NCBI GenBank assembly: GCA_937873175.1
Contig: CALMVT010000538.1
Span: 18,944-70,264, forward strand
From: an uncultured Acetobacteraceae bacterium
GTDB taxonomy: Bacteria; Pseudomonadota; Alphaproteobacteria; Acetobacterales; Acetobacteraceae
DNA: 51,321 bases
Reading direction: 5' to 3'
Program-made: the position numbers and the translations under genes
The notes under the pieces: model-generated
What the model was told of the DNA's origin: nothing
Databases searched by the model: none
Seen by the model: the letters and a program-made list of their open reading frames with translations, nothing else
In this document: piece by piece, positions 1 through 9,902 of the stretch
Layout of the letters: every line of letters starts with the position of its first letter
How positions within the stretch are numbered: the first letter of the stretch is position 1

Positions 1-953
1 CCCTCGGCCACCGACATCAGCGCCATGAACTGCGCCTGCATGTCGGTGGGGAAGCCCGGATATGGCTCCGTCATCGCGTCCGCCCCGCGCAGACCGTCCC
101 GCCGGCGGACCAGGAGCGCATCGTCCCCCTCCGTCATCTCGACGCCCGCGCTGCGCAGCGCGTCGGCCACCGCGCCAAGGTGGGCCAACTGGCCGCCCAG
201 CAGCCGCACCTCTCCCCCGGTGATGGCGGCGGCGCAGGCGTAGGTGCCGGTCTCGATCCGGTCGGCGACAATGGGGTGCGCCGCGCCGTGCAGCCGGGGC
301 ACGCCGTCCACCACCAGGGTGCCGGACCCGATGCCATCAATCTGCGCTCCCATGGCGAGGAGGCAGGCCGCGAGGTCGCCGATCTCCGGCTCCCGCGCCG
401 CGTTGGCGATCTCCGTCCGGCCGTCCGCGAGAGTGGCGGCCATCAGCAGGTTCTCGGTCGCGCCCACGGAGGCGAAGGGCAGCACGATCACCGCCCCGCG
501 CAGCCCGCGCGGCGCGGAAGCGTGCACGTAGCCGCCTTCCAGTTGGATCACCGCGCCCATCTGCTCCAGCCCCTTTAGGTGGAGATCGACCGGGCGCGTG
601 CCGATGGCGCAGCCACCGGGCAGGGACACCCGTGCTTCCCGCACCCGCGCGAGCAGGGGGCCGAGCACCAGGATCGAGGCGCGCATCTTGCGCACGATCT
701 CGTACGGCGCTTCCGTGTTGGAGATGGGGCCGCCGATCGACAGCGTGCGCCCGTCCGGCACGACGGCCACGCCGTGCTGCGCGATCAGCGCCGACATGGT
801 GGCGATGTCCGCAAGCTGCGGCACGTTCCCGAGCAGCAGGCGGTCGTCTGTCAGCATGCCCGCCGTCATCAATGGCAGGGCCGCGTTCTTGGCGCCGCCG
901 ATCGGCAGCGCGCCGTGCAGCGGCCGGCCGCCGCGGATAAGGATACGGTCCAT
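1..953 (-). CDS. murA: UDP-N-acetylglucosamine 1-carboxyvinyltransferase (C-terminus cut by window start)
   Basis: Reverse-strand translation from ATG at 953: [37 protein letters not shown]... runs open to base 1. Typical MurA N-terminus ([20 protein letters not shown]). Missing from the ORF track because it has no stop inside the window. Confidence 0.95.
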   Translation of the reverse strand, partial: MDRILIRGGRPLHGALPIGGAKNAALPLMTAGMLTDDRLLLGNVPQLADIATMSALIAQHGVAVVPDGRTLSIGGPISNTEAPYEIVRKMRASILVLGPLLARVREARVSLPGGCAIGTRPVDLHLKGLEQMGAVIQLEGGYVHASAPRGLRGAVIVLPFASVGATENLLMAATLADGRTEIANAAREPEIGDLAACLLAMGAQIDGIGSGTLVVDGVPRLHGAAHPIVADRIETGTYACAAAITGGEVRLLGGQLAHLGAVADALRSAGVEMTEGDDALLVRRRDGLRGADAMTEPYPGFPTDMQAQFMALMSVAE

Positions 954-964
954 TCGGCTTTCCC

Positions 965-1519
965 CTACAACCGCGGCAGCGAAACGCCGCGCTGCCGCAT
1001 GTACTTGCCGGCCTTGTCGGCGTAGCTGACCTCGGGCGGGCTGGACCCTTGCAGGAACAGGAACTGGCAGATGCCCTCATGCGCGTGGATGCGGGCGGGG
1101 AGCGGGGTGGTGTTGCTGATCTCGATCGTGACCTGGCCTTCCCATTCCGGCTCCAACGGCGTCACGTTCACGATGATGCCGCAGCGAGCGTAGGTGCTCT
1201 TGCCCAGGCAGATCACCAGGATGTCGCGCGGGATGCGGAAGTACTCGACGGTGTGGGCCAGAACGAAGGAGTTGGGCGGGATGGTGCAGGTGGGGCCGGT
1301 GCGGCTCACGAAGCTGTCGGCGCTGAACGCCTTGGGATCGACCACGGCGCTGTCCACGTTGGTGAACACCTTGAACTCGTCGGACACCCGGGCGTCGTAG
1401 CCGTAGCTGGACAGGCCGTAGCTGATCACCCCGTCCCGCCGCTGGGTCTCGACGAACGGGTCGATCATGGCGTGGTCCTGCGCCATGCGGCGTATCCAAT
1501 GGTCGGGCATCACGGACAT
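965..1519 (-). CDS. dcd: dCTP deaminase
   Basis: 184 aa; [22 protein letters not shown]...[21 protein letters not shown]...[16 protein letters not shown]...[51 protein letters not shown] is characteristic of Dcd. Confidence 0.96.
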   Translation of the reverse strand: MSVMPDHWIRRMAQDHAMIDPFVETQRRDGVISYGLSSYGYDARVSDEFKVFTNVDSAVVDPKAFSADSFVSRTGPTCTIPPNSFVLAHTVEYFRIPRDILVICLGKSTYARCGIIVNVTPLEPEWEGQVTIEISNTTPLPARIHAHEGICQFLFLQGSSPPEVSYADKAGKYMRQRGVSLPRL

Positions 1520-1552
1520 CGGCGCAGCTAACCCGACCGTTGGGAGTCGCGT

Positions 1553-1738
1553 CTAGCCTCCATCGGCGCCGGGCGGCGCCGGGTTGGGCGCCGGCGCGCT
1601 TGGCTCGGCCCGTGCGCGGGCCTGCTGCTTGCGGCGCCGCAGGTTCTCCCGCAACGCGGCCGCCTCACGCTCCAGCCGGGCCTCGCGCGGAGTGTCGGCG
1701 CGGGACGCGGGTGCTGCGGTCGGCTTCGGCTCGGTCAT
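1553..1738 (-). CDS. small charged hypothetical protein (61 aa)
   Basis: ATG at 1738: MTEPKPTAAPASRADTPREARLEREAAALRENLRRRKQQARARAEP...; directly upstream of dcd on the same strand. Confidence 0.55.
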   Translation of the reverse strand: MTEPKPTAAPASRADTPREARLEREAAALRENLRRRKQQARARAEPSAPAPNPAPPGADGG

Positions 1739-1770
1739 AAGCGGAAGGAGATGCCGGTCTCGCCGCAACG

Positions 1771-2526
1771 TCAAGCGCCCAGGGGTCCCGGGCGGCAAGC
1801 ATTGGGGAGCGCCGGACCGTTGGCGTTCAGGAAATCGCCCGCAGCGAGCAGGGGCAGCGCACCCGGCTGGTGCAGCGGCGGCACCAACTCCGCCAACTGC
1901 GGCAGATCATGCAGGGTGACAGTCTTGCCCCGGGTGGAAAGCAGCTTGCGGGCGCGCAGGCGCCCAAGCACGCGGTTGACGTGGATGACGTGCAGGCCCA
2001 ACGTGTCGGCCATCTCCTGCTGCGTCAGTTCAAGCACGAAGCTCGAGTCGGAGGCAAGTCCGCACTGCTGCAGCCGGCGATGCAAGGACGTCAGCAGCGC
2101 GGCGGTGCGCTCCTCTGCGTCGAACTGGCCGAGTCGGACCAGCCAATCCTCCGTTGACGCCTTTTCGGTCAGGACGAGCCGACAAACCTGCCGGCGGAAC
2201 TCCGGCAAACGCTCAAACGCGCTCATCAGGTCGGTGGACGACAGGGCGAAGTAGGTCAGCGCCGTCGAGGTTTGGACCGAAGCCTGCGAAGGCTGCTCGA
2301 ACAGCGTTTCCAGTCCGAAAGTGTCCCCGGGCAGCAGGATGCTGAGAATCTGCCGACGGCCGTCATGCAGCGTGCGGTAGCGATAAGCCCACCCCGAAAC
2401 GATGACCCGGACGCGGATGCCGGCATCGCCGGCGCGGGCCATAGAGGTGTTGCGCGGGGCGATCCGCTCTTCCACCGACAGCACGTCCGTTGACGGCCAA
2501 CCCGGCGCTTCCATTCCGATGCCCAA
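1771..2526 (-). CDS. Crp/Fnr family transcriptional regulator (start may be ATG at 2514 rather than TTG at 2526)
   Basis: cNMP-binding-like fold (VSGWAYRYRTLHDGRRQILSILLPGDTFGLE) and C-terminal HTH (LTQQEMADTLGLHVIHVNRVLGRLRARKLL). No N-terminal Fe-S cysteine cluster visible. Confidence 0.85.
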   Translation of the reverse strand: MGIGMEAPGWPSTDVLSVEERIAPRNTSMARAGDAGIRVRVIVSGWAYRYRTLHDGRRQILSILLPGDTFGLETLFEQPSQASVQTSTALTYFALSSTDLMSAFERLPEFRRQVCRLVLTEKASTEDWLVRLGQFDAEERTAALLTSLHRRLQQCGLASDSSFVLELTQQEMADTLGLHVIHVNRVLGRLRARKLLSTRGKTVTLHDLPQLAELVPPLHQPGALPLLAAGDFLNANGPALPNACRPGPLGA

Positions 2527-2944
2527 CGCTCACCTCCATGATCACGTCCACCGGGACCGAGGGGGCACACCAGGCGTTCCGGCACATCCTGCCAGCAAGC
2601 CTGCCCCTGCCCCGATCCGATGCTGGAACGTGTGATACAACGCGAACTGTCTAAACTTTTAGCAGAATAACGTTTGATTATCAAAACATATTCTTACTGC
2701 GGTTCGTTTCGCGGATGACCATGGAGGTTGACAGGACGTCTGGCCGCAAGCTCAGAAGCGATCCGATAGCATCAGCATGGCGACGGCAGCACCACAGCAG
2801 GGCGTTGGGTCGCCCATGGGCCGGTTCAGGCCCTCAGCGGGCCAAGCAGCCGCGGCGCGGAATATTGACCTCGCTCCACAACCGGGCTACGTCGCTGCAA
2901 CGTGCGGCTTGGTTTCTGTCCAATACTTGAGACGGGCTACGCAG

Positions 2945-3019
2945 GCTGTCATAGCTCAGCGGTAGAGCACCTCATTGGTAATGAGGAGGCCCAGGGTTCG
3001 ATTCCCTGTGACAGCACCA
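2945..3019 (+). tRNA. tRNA-Thr (anticodon GGT), CCA encoded
   Basis: Cloverleaf: acceptor GCTGTCA/TGACAGC, D-arm TAGCTCAGCGGTAGAGCA, anticodon arm CCTCA-TTGGTAA-TGAGG, T-arm GGTTCGATTCC, discriminator A, CCA at 3017-3019. Confidence 0.96.
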
Positions 3020-3027
3020 CCATCCGC

Positions 3028-3825
3028 TCAACCCGTCTTCGGCCGATCCCCCAGCATTGCTGCCAAAGTCGGCTCGATCGCCTCGGCCATGTGCGCCTGG
3101 GCCTGTGCCGTAGGGTGCAGCGGCGGGTCCGGCGGGTCGAGCAGGTCGTCGTAGAACTGCGTCCGGTCCACCTGGCCGTCGCGCAAGAACAAAGGAGCCA
3201 GGTCCATGAACACAACCCGGCCGGTCCCGGCCTCGTCCGCGCCCGCCTCGTTGCCGGGCGCATAGCGCAGCGCGAGGTCGCGGTTCACCGCTCCGCTGGT
3301 TTTCGTCACATACTTGGACCGCACGCTCGGTAGGATGCCCAACAGCAGGACATGCGTGCCCGGCGTGCGCCGATGCAGGGCATCGACCACCGCCACGATG
3401 CCTGCCACCGTCTGCGGCGCGTTCCAATGCACGCGGCCCAAATTGTTGGCGCCGATCAGCACCACCGCCGCCTTGGGACGGATGCCGTCAAGCTCGCCAT
3501 TCTGCATGCGCCACAGCAGGTGCCCGGTGTTGTCGCCGCGGAAGCCCAGGTTGACCGCGTGGCGGTCCCCGTAGAAATGCTGCCAAACCGGGGCGAAGTC
3601 CTGCCAATCCGGCGGCCCGCGCTTTTCCCAGTCCTGGGTGATGCTGTCCCCCAGCCAAAGAAGGTCCACCCGGCCGCTGCGCAGCTCCGCCAACTTGTCC
3701 TGGTGCCGGATGCGCCACCACGCCGTGTCCAGGCGGGACAACGGCAGCGCCGCGACCGGGACGCGCTCGGCGCCGCCCAGCAGCGTCGCGGTCCCGGCGG
3801 TAAGCGCCAGCCGCCGGGTCAGCAC
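3028..3825 (-). CDS. SGNH/GDSL hydrolase family esterase (PAF-acetylhydrolase-like)
   Basis: GTG at 3825: MLTRRLALTAGTATLLGG... with blocks LLWLGDSITQDW, NLGFRGDNTGHLLWRM, VLIGANNLG and C-terminal LHPTAQAQ. The longer 521-aa ORF extends into unrelated antisense sequence. Confidence 0.8.
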   Translation of the reverse strand: MLTRRLALTAGTATLLGGAERVPVAALPLSRLDTAWWRIRHQDKLAELRSGRVDLLWLGDSITQDWEKRGPPDWQDFAPVWQHFYGDRHAVNLGFRGDNTGHLLWRMQNGELDGIRPKAAVVLIGANNLGRVHWNAPQTVAGIVAVVDALHRRTPGTHVLLLGILPSVRSKYVTKTSGAVNRDLALRYAPGNEAGADEAGTGRVVFMDLAPLFLRDGQVDRTQFYDDLLDPPDPPLHPTAQAQAHMAEAIEPTLAAMLGDRPKTG

Positions 3826-4053
3826 CGCGGAAGGCTCCCGCCCGGCGCGGGGCGGTGAAACGGGTCGGGATCGGCGGACTGCGCCATGGCACGCTCCAGC
3901 TTGGCCGCGGCACTCGGCGCCGCGAGCGGCATTATGCGTTCGATACCGGAAATGTTCGAGGCCGATCTTGGCGCCGCCACGCACGCCGGACGCGACGCCG
4001 ACTTGCCGCGGTGCGGCCGAAACGGCAGGCTTACGGTTTGCAGGGAGGCGCCC

Positions 4054-4839
4054 ATGGCGAGCTTGTTCGACCTGACCGGCCAGGTCGCGATCATCACCGG
4101 GTCCAGCAAAGGGATCGGCCGCGCCATCGCCGAGCGCATGGCCGAGCACGGCGCCCGGGTGGTCGTCAGCAGCCGCAAGGCGGATGCCTGCGAGGCGGTG
4201 GCGGAGGGCATACGCGGCCGCGGCGGAGAAGCCCTCGTCGTGCCCTGCAACATCGGCCGCAAGGAGGAATTGCAGGCGCTGGTGGACCGCACGGCCGCCG
4301 AATGGGGCGGCGTCGATGCGCTGGTCTGCAACGCGGCGGTCAACCCGTACTACGGGCCGTCGGCCGGCATCCCGGACGACGCCTGGGACCGCATCATGGG
4401 CAGCAACATCCGCAGCAACCATTGGCTGGCCAACATGGTGCTGCCCGGCATGGCGGCGCGCGGGGGCGGGTCGGTCACGGTGGTGTCCTCCATCGCCGGG
4501 CTGCGCGGATCGGCGACGCTCGGCGCATACGGCGTGAGCAAGGCGGCGGACATGCAGTTGGTGCGCAACCTCGCGGTGGAATGGGGCGCCCAAGGCATCC
4601 GCGCCAACTGCATTGCGCCCGGCCTGATCCGCACCGACTTTGCCCGCGCGCTTTGGGAAGACCCGGCCAACCTCAAGAAGCGCACGCTCAGCACTCCGCT
4701 GGGCCGGATCGGCGAACCCGACGAGATCGCCGGTGCCGCGGTGTTCCTGGCGGCGGCGTCAGGCCGCTTCATGACGGGGCAAACAATCGTGATCGACGGC
4801 GGCGTCACGGCGGGCACGCCGGCGCTGGAAGAGAGTTAG
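4054..4839 (+). CDS. SDR family oxidoreductase
   Basis: MASLFDLTGQVAIITGSSKGIGRAIAERMAEHGARVVVSSR...; TGxxxGIG, VCNAAVNP, VVSSIAG, AYGVSKAA, PGLIRTDF motifs; SD-like cagggagg upstream. Confidence 0.92.
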   Translation: MASLFDLTGQVAIITGSSKGIGRAIAERMAEHGARVVVSSRKADACEAVAEGIRGRGGEALVVPCNIGRKEELQALVDRTAAEWGGVDALVCNAAVNPYYGPSAGIPDDAWDRIMGSNIRSNHWLANMVLPGMAARGGGSVTVVSSIAGLRGSATLGAYGVSKAADMQLVRNLAVEWGAQGIRANCIAPGLIRTDFARALWEDPANLKKRTLSTPLGRIGEPDEIAGAAVFLAAASGRFMTGQTIVIDGGVTAGTPALEES

Positions 4840-5342
4840 CCGCGGAACGGATGGCGGCCCACAAGCTCCCAAGGGCCGCCGAGGTAGCGCCACAGGTCCA
4901 GCCCTTCCGCCCGCACTGCGAATGGTGCAAAGGCGGCTTGCAGGCTGGCATGCAGCGCCCGCGCCGCCTCGGGCGGGGCCTTGTTCTGGATCGTGACGTG
5001 CGGGCGCCAGCCCTGGCGGTCCTGCGGGGTCAGCCACTCGTCCCATTCCCGGGCGAGGCCGGCCCGCAGGGCGGACAGCGCGGGCGACTCCAAGGCATAA
5101 GCCACGCCGCGGCCCAGGAACCGCAGGCCGGGCACGGCCACGGGAAACGGCGGCACCGCGCAACGCACCGCGACGGCATCCGAAACCGCCGCAACCTCCT
5201 CGCCCGGCAAATGGTGGAACAGGGTGACATGCGCCGGGATCATGTTGCGCCCGACCGGGAAGTGCAGTTGGCGCAGCCGCTCGAACCGCGCCTGGTCGTC
5301 CCCGTGCAACGCCAGCGTCAAGATGAGCGGCGCTTCGGTCAC
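4836..5342 (-). CDS. 2'-5' RNA ligase / cyclic phosphodiesterase superfamily (2H) protein
   Basis: 168 aa with two HxT motifs: MIPAHVTLFHHLP and WRPHVTIQNK. Confidence 0.82.
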   Translation of the reverse strand: MTEAPLILTLALHGDDQARFERLRQLHFPVGRNMIPAHVTLFHHLPGEEVAAVSDAVAVRCAVPPFPVAVPGLRFLGRGVAYALESPALSALRAGLAREWDEWLTPQDRQGWRPHVTIQNKAPPEAARALHASLQAAFAPFAVRAEGLDLWRYLGGPWELVGRHPFRG

Positions 5343-5353
5343 GGGCGCCGCCG

Positions 5354-5653
5354 GTGACGCGGGAGCAACTGGTGGCCCGCTGGCTCGACCTGACGCGCCG
5401 CGTGCTGCCGGGCATGGCGCAGGCCGAAGACTGGCCGATCCGCCTCGACCATTGCTTCATGCGCGTTTGCCTGGACCACGCGGTCGGCCAGCCCTGGCAC
5501 CGACGGGTGCGTCGCCCGGCGATTCGGCACCTCGGCGATGACGAGTTGCGGCGGGCAGTCGCGGTGGCCGAGCGCGTCGCCGCCGATCCGGCCGCGCTGC
5601 CGGACCTCAACGCGCAAAGCCTCGCGTGGCGGCGGGCGGGCCGGCACGGTTAG
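5354..5653 (+). CDS. conserved hypothetical protein (99 aa)
   Basis: MTREQLVARWLDLTRRVLPGMAQAEDWPIRLDHCFMRVCLDHAVGQPWHRRVRRPAIRHLGDDEL...; coding-like composition between flanking real genes; family not named with confidence. Confidence 0.6.
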   Translation: MTREQLVARWLDLTRRVLPGMAQAEDWPIRLDHCFMRVCLDHAVGQPWHRRVRRPAIRHLGDDELRRAVAVAERVAADPAALPDLNAQSLAWRRAGRHG

Positions 5654-7605
5654 CGCTTGGCCCTGGCCCGGGCCGGCGCGCGGGGCGGCACGCGCGGGGG
5701 CGCCTTGGCGTCGGCCAGCAGCCCGGCGCAGGCGTTGTCCTCCCCGGTGCCCAACTGGATCGTCGGCAGCAGGGCGCCAAGGGGCGTGAGCAGGATGCCC
5801 AAGCCCACCGCGGCGCCCGCGCGCGCGCCGACCACGGCCAGGTCCGGCAACACGCTGGGCTTCGCAAAGGTGCCGGTGATATCGACCGGCGCCGGCAGGG
5901 AGCCGATGCTGAAATGCTTGCTGTCAGTTTCCAGAACGAGCTTCAACGACTCGTCCCGCAGGTTGATGCTGCCCTTGCCGCCGACCCGCGCCTCGTCGGT
6001 GTCCAGCAGAAAGGTGCGCGCATCCACGACGCCCTGCTGCAGCACGAAGTCGGTGATCAGGCATTGGATGGTGGCGCGCTGCGGCACGCCGAGCGCCGAC
6101 AGCACCGCGTTGCCGAACTGCAGGCCCGACAGATCGACCAGCAGCGCGCTCACGTTGCCGCCGGCGCCCATGTAAAGCTTCAGCTCGCCGTTGCCGTGGG
6201 CCAGGATCTCGGCCATCGACCGCCCGGTGCCGTCGATCACCGCGCGCCCGCCGATCGCCCCGGCGCCCCGCGCGGCGCCCGTGGCGGCCAGCAGCTTGTC
6301 CACGTCCACGCGCTGGAAGTCGATGGTGGTCTTGGCATGCACCCCCTGGCCCGCTTCCGCCAGCTTGATGTCCGACACGATCTGGCCGCGGCCGATACCG
6401 AAGCTCAACGGTGACAGCGACACCGCGCCGTCCACGATGTCGAGGTCCGCCCGCATGTTGTCGAGCGGCTGCGAGCGGCCCTCGATCCGGTCGACATGAT
6501 ACTTCAGGTGCACGTCGGCGACTTTCAGCTTCGGCAGGTTCACCGGATCATCCGGCAACACCCGGCCGTTGGAGGGCGGCGCGGCCTTCTTGGTGCCCTT
6601 GTTGGCATCGCCCGGCTCGGCACCGATGAAGCCGCCGAGGTCCTTTAGGTCCACTCGCTTTGATTTGAGGTCGGCGGTCAGCACCGGGCGCTGCGGCTTG
6701 GTGTCCACCTGCAGGTCGCCTTGGAGGTCGCTGCTGCCGACCTTGCCGTTCAGGCCGGTGAACTTCACGGCGCCGTCCGCATAGTCCAGGCCGCCGGTGA
6801 CGCGGTAGGGCGGCGTTTTCGGGATGGACACCCCGGTGAGCGGCAGCAGCAGCGACATGTCCGGCCCGGACAGGTCAAGCTTCAGGTCGGCGCCGGCAAA
6901 GGCCAGCGGGTCCTTGACCGTGCCGACCAGGGAAATCTTCGTCGGCCCGTTCGCCACCTGGAGATCGACCGGGTAGGGCTGCGACTCGTCCCGCAGGGAC
7001 AGCAGCGCGCCGCCGGTGAACTGCGCGTCGATGGGCGCCTTGGCGTAGGTGCCCTTGGCGGACGCGACGATCTGGCTGGGCTGGCCCTCCGCGTCCTTGG
7101 TGGCCACGTCCACGTTGAAGTCGGATTTCAGCTTGGCCATCACGACGTGCGCGTGGCCGTCGTTGATGCGGAGGTTGCCGATCTTCGGGCTGGGACCCGT
7201 GCCGCCCCCACCGGCCAGCGTCCAGTTTGCCCGGCCGTCGTCCAGTTGCTGGGCATCGACCTGGGGGTGGTCAATGGCGATGCCCGGGATCACGATGTCG
7301 CGGGACCGGATGTAAGCCATGGCGTCCACATCGACGCTGAGCTTGTCCGCGGTTGCGAAGTTGCCGCCGCCGGGCCAGTCGGCTGGGTTGGCGATTGTGA
7401 CGCCCTCCGCCTCGATGTGCGGCACCCGGCCCAGCCGCACGTGAAGGTGCGTCACCGTGACCTGGCGTCCCAGCGCCTTGGACGCCTGCGCATTCACCAG
7501 GGGAATCAGCCAGTCCCAGCGGAACACCAGGAGGAACACAGCCAAGGCGAGCGCCAACCCTCCCAGCACGAACGGCCAACGGCGGCGTCGTTTTGTTTCG
7601 CTCAT
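5650..7605 (-). CDS. AsmA family protein
   Basis: ATG at 7605: MSETKRRRRWPFVLGGLALALAVFLLVFRWDWLIPLVNAQASKALGRQVTVTHLHVRLGRVPHIEAEGVTIANPADWPGG... single TM then AsmA repeats; C-terminal region ...GSINLRDESLKLVLETDSKHFSIGSLPAPVDITGTFAKPSVLPD. Confidence 0.88.
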   Translation of the reverse strand: MSETKRRRRWPFVLGGLALALAVFLLVFRWDWLIPLVNAQASKALGRQVTVTHLHVRLGRVPHIEAEGVTIANPADWPGGGNFATADKLSVDVDAMAYIRSRDIVIPGIAIDHPQVDAQQLDDGRANWTLAGGGGTGPSPKIGNLRINDGHAHVVMAKLKSDFNVDVATKDAEGQPSQIVASAKGTYAKAPIDAQFTGGALLSLRDESQPYPVDLQVANGPTKISLVGTVKDPLAFAGADLKLDLSGPDMSLLLPLTGVSIPKTPPYRVTGGLDYADGAVKFTGLNGKVGSSDLQGDLQVDTKPQRPVLTADLKSKRVDLKDLGGFIGAEPGDANKGTKKAAPPSNGRVLPDDPVNLPKLKVADVHLKYHVDRIEGRSQPLDNMRADLDIVDGAVSLSPLSFGIGRGQIVSDIKLAEAGQGVHAKTTIDFQRVDVDKLLAATGAARGAGAIGGRAVIDGTGRSMAEILAHGNGELKLYMGAGGNVSALLVDLSGLQFGNAVLSALGVPQRATIQCLITDFVLQQGVVDARTFLLDTDEARVGGKGSINLRDESLKLVLETDSKHFSIGSLPAPVDITGTFAKPSVLPDLAVVGARAGAAVGLGILLTPLGALLPTIQLGTGEDNACAGLLADAKAPPRVPPRAPARARAKR

Positions 7606-7712
7606 GGCAGCTCCAACGACGCGCGGGCTGTCCGGTTTCCCTGCCGGTGGCTTGCCCGCGACGCCACGGCCCGCCATCCTGCACCCGATCGGCCGCGACA
7701 AGGAGCACCCCG

Positions 7713-8039
7713 ATGATTCACGAACTCCGCATCTACCGCTGCTTGCCCGGCAAGCTGCCCAACCTGCTGGCCCGGTTCGAGAACACGACGCTCGCCCTTT
7801 GGGAGCGCCACGGCATCCGGCCGGCCGGGTTCTGGACCACGCTGATCGGCCCGTCGAACCAGGAGCTGACCTACCTGCTGGCCTGGGAAAGCCTGGCCGA
7901 GCGGGAAGGGAAATGGACCGCCTTCCAGTCCGACCCGGAATGGATCAGCAAGCGCGCGGAGTCCGAGCGGGACGGCCAAATCGTCGCCAACATCGAAAGC
8001 TCGCTGCTGCAGCCTACAGCGTTCTCCACGGTGAAGTAG
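7713..8039 (+). CDS. NIPSNAP family protein
   Basis: MIHELRIYRCLPGKLPNLLARFENTTLALWERHGIRPAGFWTTLIGPSNQELTYLLAWESLAEREGKWTAFQSDPEW: NIPSNAP hallmark (ELRxYxxxPGkl..W). Confidence 0.88.
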   Translation: MIHELRIYRCLPGKLPNLLARFENTTLALWERHGIRPAGFWTTLIGPSNQELTYLLAWESLAEREGKWTAFQSDPEWISKRAESERDGQIVANIESSLLQPTAFSTVK

Positions 8040-8044
8040 CGGTC

Positions 8045-8695
8045 ATGGCCGAACTCCAGGCCGCCATCATCCCGGTGACGCCGTTCCAGCAGAACTGCAC
8101 GCTGATTTGGGACGACGGCAGCAAGCAAGCCTGGGTCATCGACCCCGGCGGCAACGTGCCGCGCATTCGGGAAGCGATCACGACCCTGGGCCTTGCGGTG
8201 GAGCGCATCCTGCTGACCCATGGCCACATCGACCATGCGGGCGGCGCCGCCGAGCTGCGTGAAACGTTGGGCGTGCCGCTGGACGGGCCGGACGAGCGCG
8301 ACGCCTTTCTGCTGGACGGTTTGGCGGAGCAGGGCCGGGCCTACGGCATGACGGATGCGCGCAACGTCCACCCGGACCGCTGGCTGCGGGAAGGTGACGC
8401 GGTGACGCTGGGGAGCCACCGGTTCGACGTGCTGCACTGCCCCGGGCACACGCCGGGCCACCTCGTGTTCGTGAACAAGGCGTCGCGCTTCGCCTTGGTG
8501 GGGGACGTGCTGTTCCGCGGCTCGGTCGGGCGTACCGACTTTCCTTACGGCGACGGGGCCGCGCTGCTAAAATCAATCCGCGGCAAGCTGCTGCCGCTGG
8601 GCGACGACGTGTCGTTCATCTGCGGCCACGGTCCTGGCTCGACCATCGCCGTGGAGCGCCGGGCCAACCCGTTCGTGGCGGAGGTTTTGGGTTAG
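8045..8695 (+). CDS. MBL-fold metallo-hydrolase (glyoxalase II-like, YcbL type)
   Basis: MAELQAAIIPVTPFQQNCTLIWDD..., LLTHGHIDHAGG, HCPGHTPGHLVF, LVGDVLFRGSVGRTDFPYGD, CGHGPGSTIAVERRANPF. Confidence 0.93.
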   Translation: MAELQAAIIPVTPFQQNCTLIWDDGSKQAWVIDPGGNVPRIREAITTLGLAVERILLTHGHIDHAGGAAELRETLGVPLDGPDERDAFLLDGLAEQGRAYGMTDARNVHPDRWLREGDAVTLGSHRFDVLHCPGHTPGHLVFVNKASRFALVGDVLFRGSVGRTDFPYGDGAALLKSIRGKLLPLGDDVSFICGHGPGSTIAVERRANPFVAEVLG

Positions 8696-8715
8696 CCCCG
8701 CCGCCCGGCCCGCCC

Positions 8716-9147
8716 TCAGCCGGGATCGGCCGCCAGCTCGGCCGCGGCGACGCCTGCAAGCCCCGCCGCCTCGTCATTGTCGGACGTGTCGCCCGACAGC
8801 CCGACAGCCCCCAGCAGCGCGCCCGCGGCATCGCGGATCAGGATGCCGCCGGGCACCGGGACCAGCGCCCCGCCCGCGACGTGAGTGACGGCCGCGACGA
8901 AATACGCCTGCTCAGCCGCGCGCTTGGCGATGGCGCGCGACCCCATGCCGAGCGACAGCGCGCCGTGCGCCTTGCCGTGGGCGATCTCCGCGCGCTTCAG
9001 GCTGGTGCCGTCCTCGGCGGCCAGTGCCTTAGGGGCGCCGCGCGCATCCAGCACGGCGACCACCATCGGTTTCAGCGACAGGCGGCGGGCTTCGGCCAGG
9101 GCGGCGGCGACAATGGCTTGGGCTTGGAACAAGGTGAGGTCAGGCAT
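8716..9147 (-). CDS. GlcG/HbpS family heme-binding-like protein (DUF336)
   Basis: MPDLTLFQAQAIVAAALAEARRLSLKPMVVAVLDARGAPKALAAEDGTSLKRAEIAHGKAHGALSLGMGSR...GGILIRDAAGALLGAVGLSGDTSDNDEAAGLAGV: DUF336 pattern. Confidence 0.9.
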   Translation of the reverse strand: MPDLTLFQAQAIVAAALAEARRLSLKPMVVAVLDARGAPKALAAEDGTSLKRAEIAHGKAHGALSLGMGSRAIAKRAAEQAYFVAAVTHVAGGALVPVPGGILIRDAAGALLGAVGLSGDTSDNDEAAGLAGVAAAELAADPG

Positions 9148-9203
9148 GGCATTCCCTTTGATCAGCGGGCCATGTCCCATTCCCGGCGCCGCGCCGCAAG
9201 GCG

Positions 9204-9902
9204 TCACGGCATTCCCAAGGCATCACGAAGCTCGCGCCGCGCCCCGGCGAAGTCGGCGGCGAAGGCCGGGTCGTTGAACAGCACCGCGGCGACGGCCGTG
9301 CCGGCGGCCATGCCCGCCAGGATATCCGACCGGAAATGCAGCCCGGCGATCACCCGGCTTTCGGCATAATCCGCGGCGCGGGCGAATAGCGCGTCGCGCC
9401 GCTCCGGCAGCATCGCGGCCAGCACGATGGCGGCCAGCCGGCTGCGCGTGGCATGCCCGGACGGGTAGCTGCCGCTGCGCGACGGCGGGGCGGCCGGGCG
9501 CAGGGCGGCGTTGGCCTGGTAGGGCCGCCGCCGGGCATAGGCGCGCTTGACCGGGCCGGTCGCGATTTCCTCGGTTTCGGCCATGCGCTCGAACAGCGCG
9601 GTCAGCAGCGGTAGCCGCTCAGGGGTGGGTGCCGGGCCCAGGACGGCGCCGAACATGTCGAACGGCCCGTCCGCCACGTCGGCAAGGGCTTGGGCGGCGC
9701 GCGCCGGCGTGCGGGCTGCTTCGAGCGCCACGACCTCGGCCATCTCGGCGGCGGCCTGCGCGGTTCCGTCCGCGGGCGGCGGCGGCAGGAGGCGCATCAG
9801 GTCGAGTTGGCCGGGGGCCAAATAAGGGTCGGCCGCCGGAGCCGCCGCGGCCCAGGCCGGGGCGCCCAGCAGCGCCAAGACAAGCAGCAGGCGCCGCCGC
9901 AT
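9204..9902 (-). CDS. class A non-specific acid phosphatase / PAP2 family protein, secreted
   Basis: Signal peptide MRRRLLLVLALLGAPAWAAAAPA; phosphatase signature KRAYARRRPY...SYPSGHATRSR...SRVIAGLHFRSD. Confidence 0.9.
   Translation of the reverse strand: MRRRLLLVLALLGAPAWAAAAPAADPYLAPGQLDLMRLLPPPPADGTAQAAAEMAEVVALEAARTPARAAQALADVADGPFDMFGAVLGPAPTPERLPLLTALFERMAETEEIATGPVKRAYARRRPYQANAALRPAAPPSRSGSYPSGHATRSRLAAIVLAAMLPERRDALFARAADYAESRVIAGLHFRSDILAGMAAGTAVAAVLFNDPAFAADFAGARRELRDALGMP

Noticed and set aside
2673-2685. FNR box
   Set aside because: Half-sites TTGAT/ATCAA are present but separated by 1 nt instead of 4, so it does not fit the FNR consensus; kept only as a generic palindrome.
3028-4593. 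Full 521-aa extent of the SGNH hydrolase ORF
   Set aside because: The N-terminal ~256 residues are antisense to the SDR gene; the plausible start is GTG 3825.
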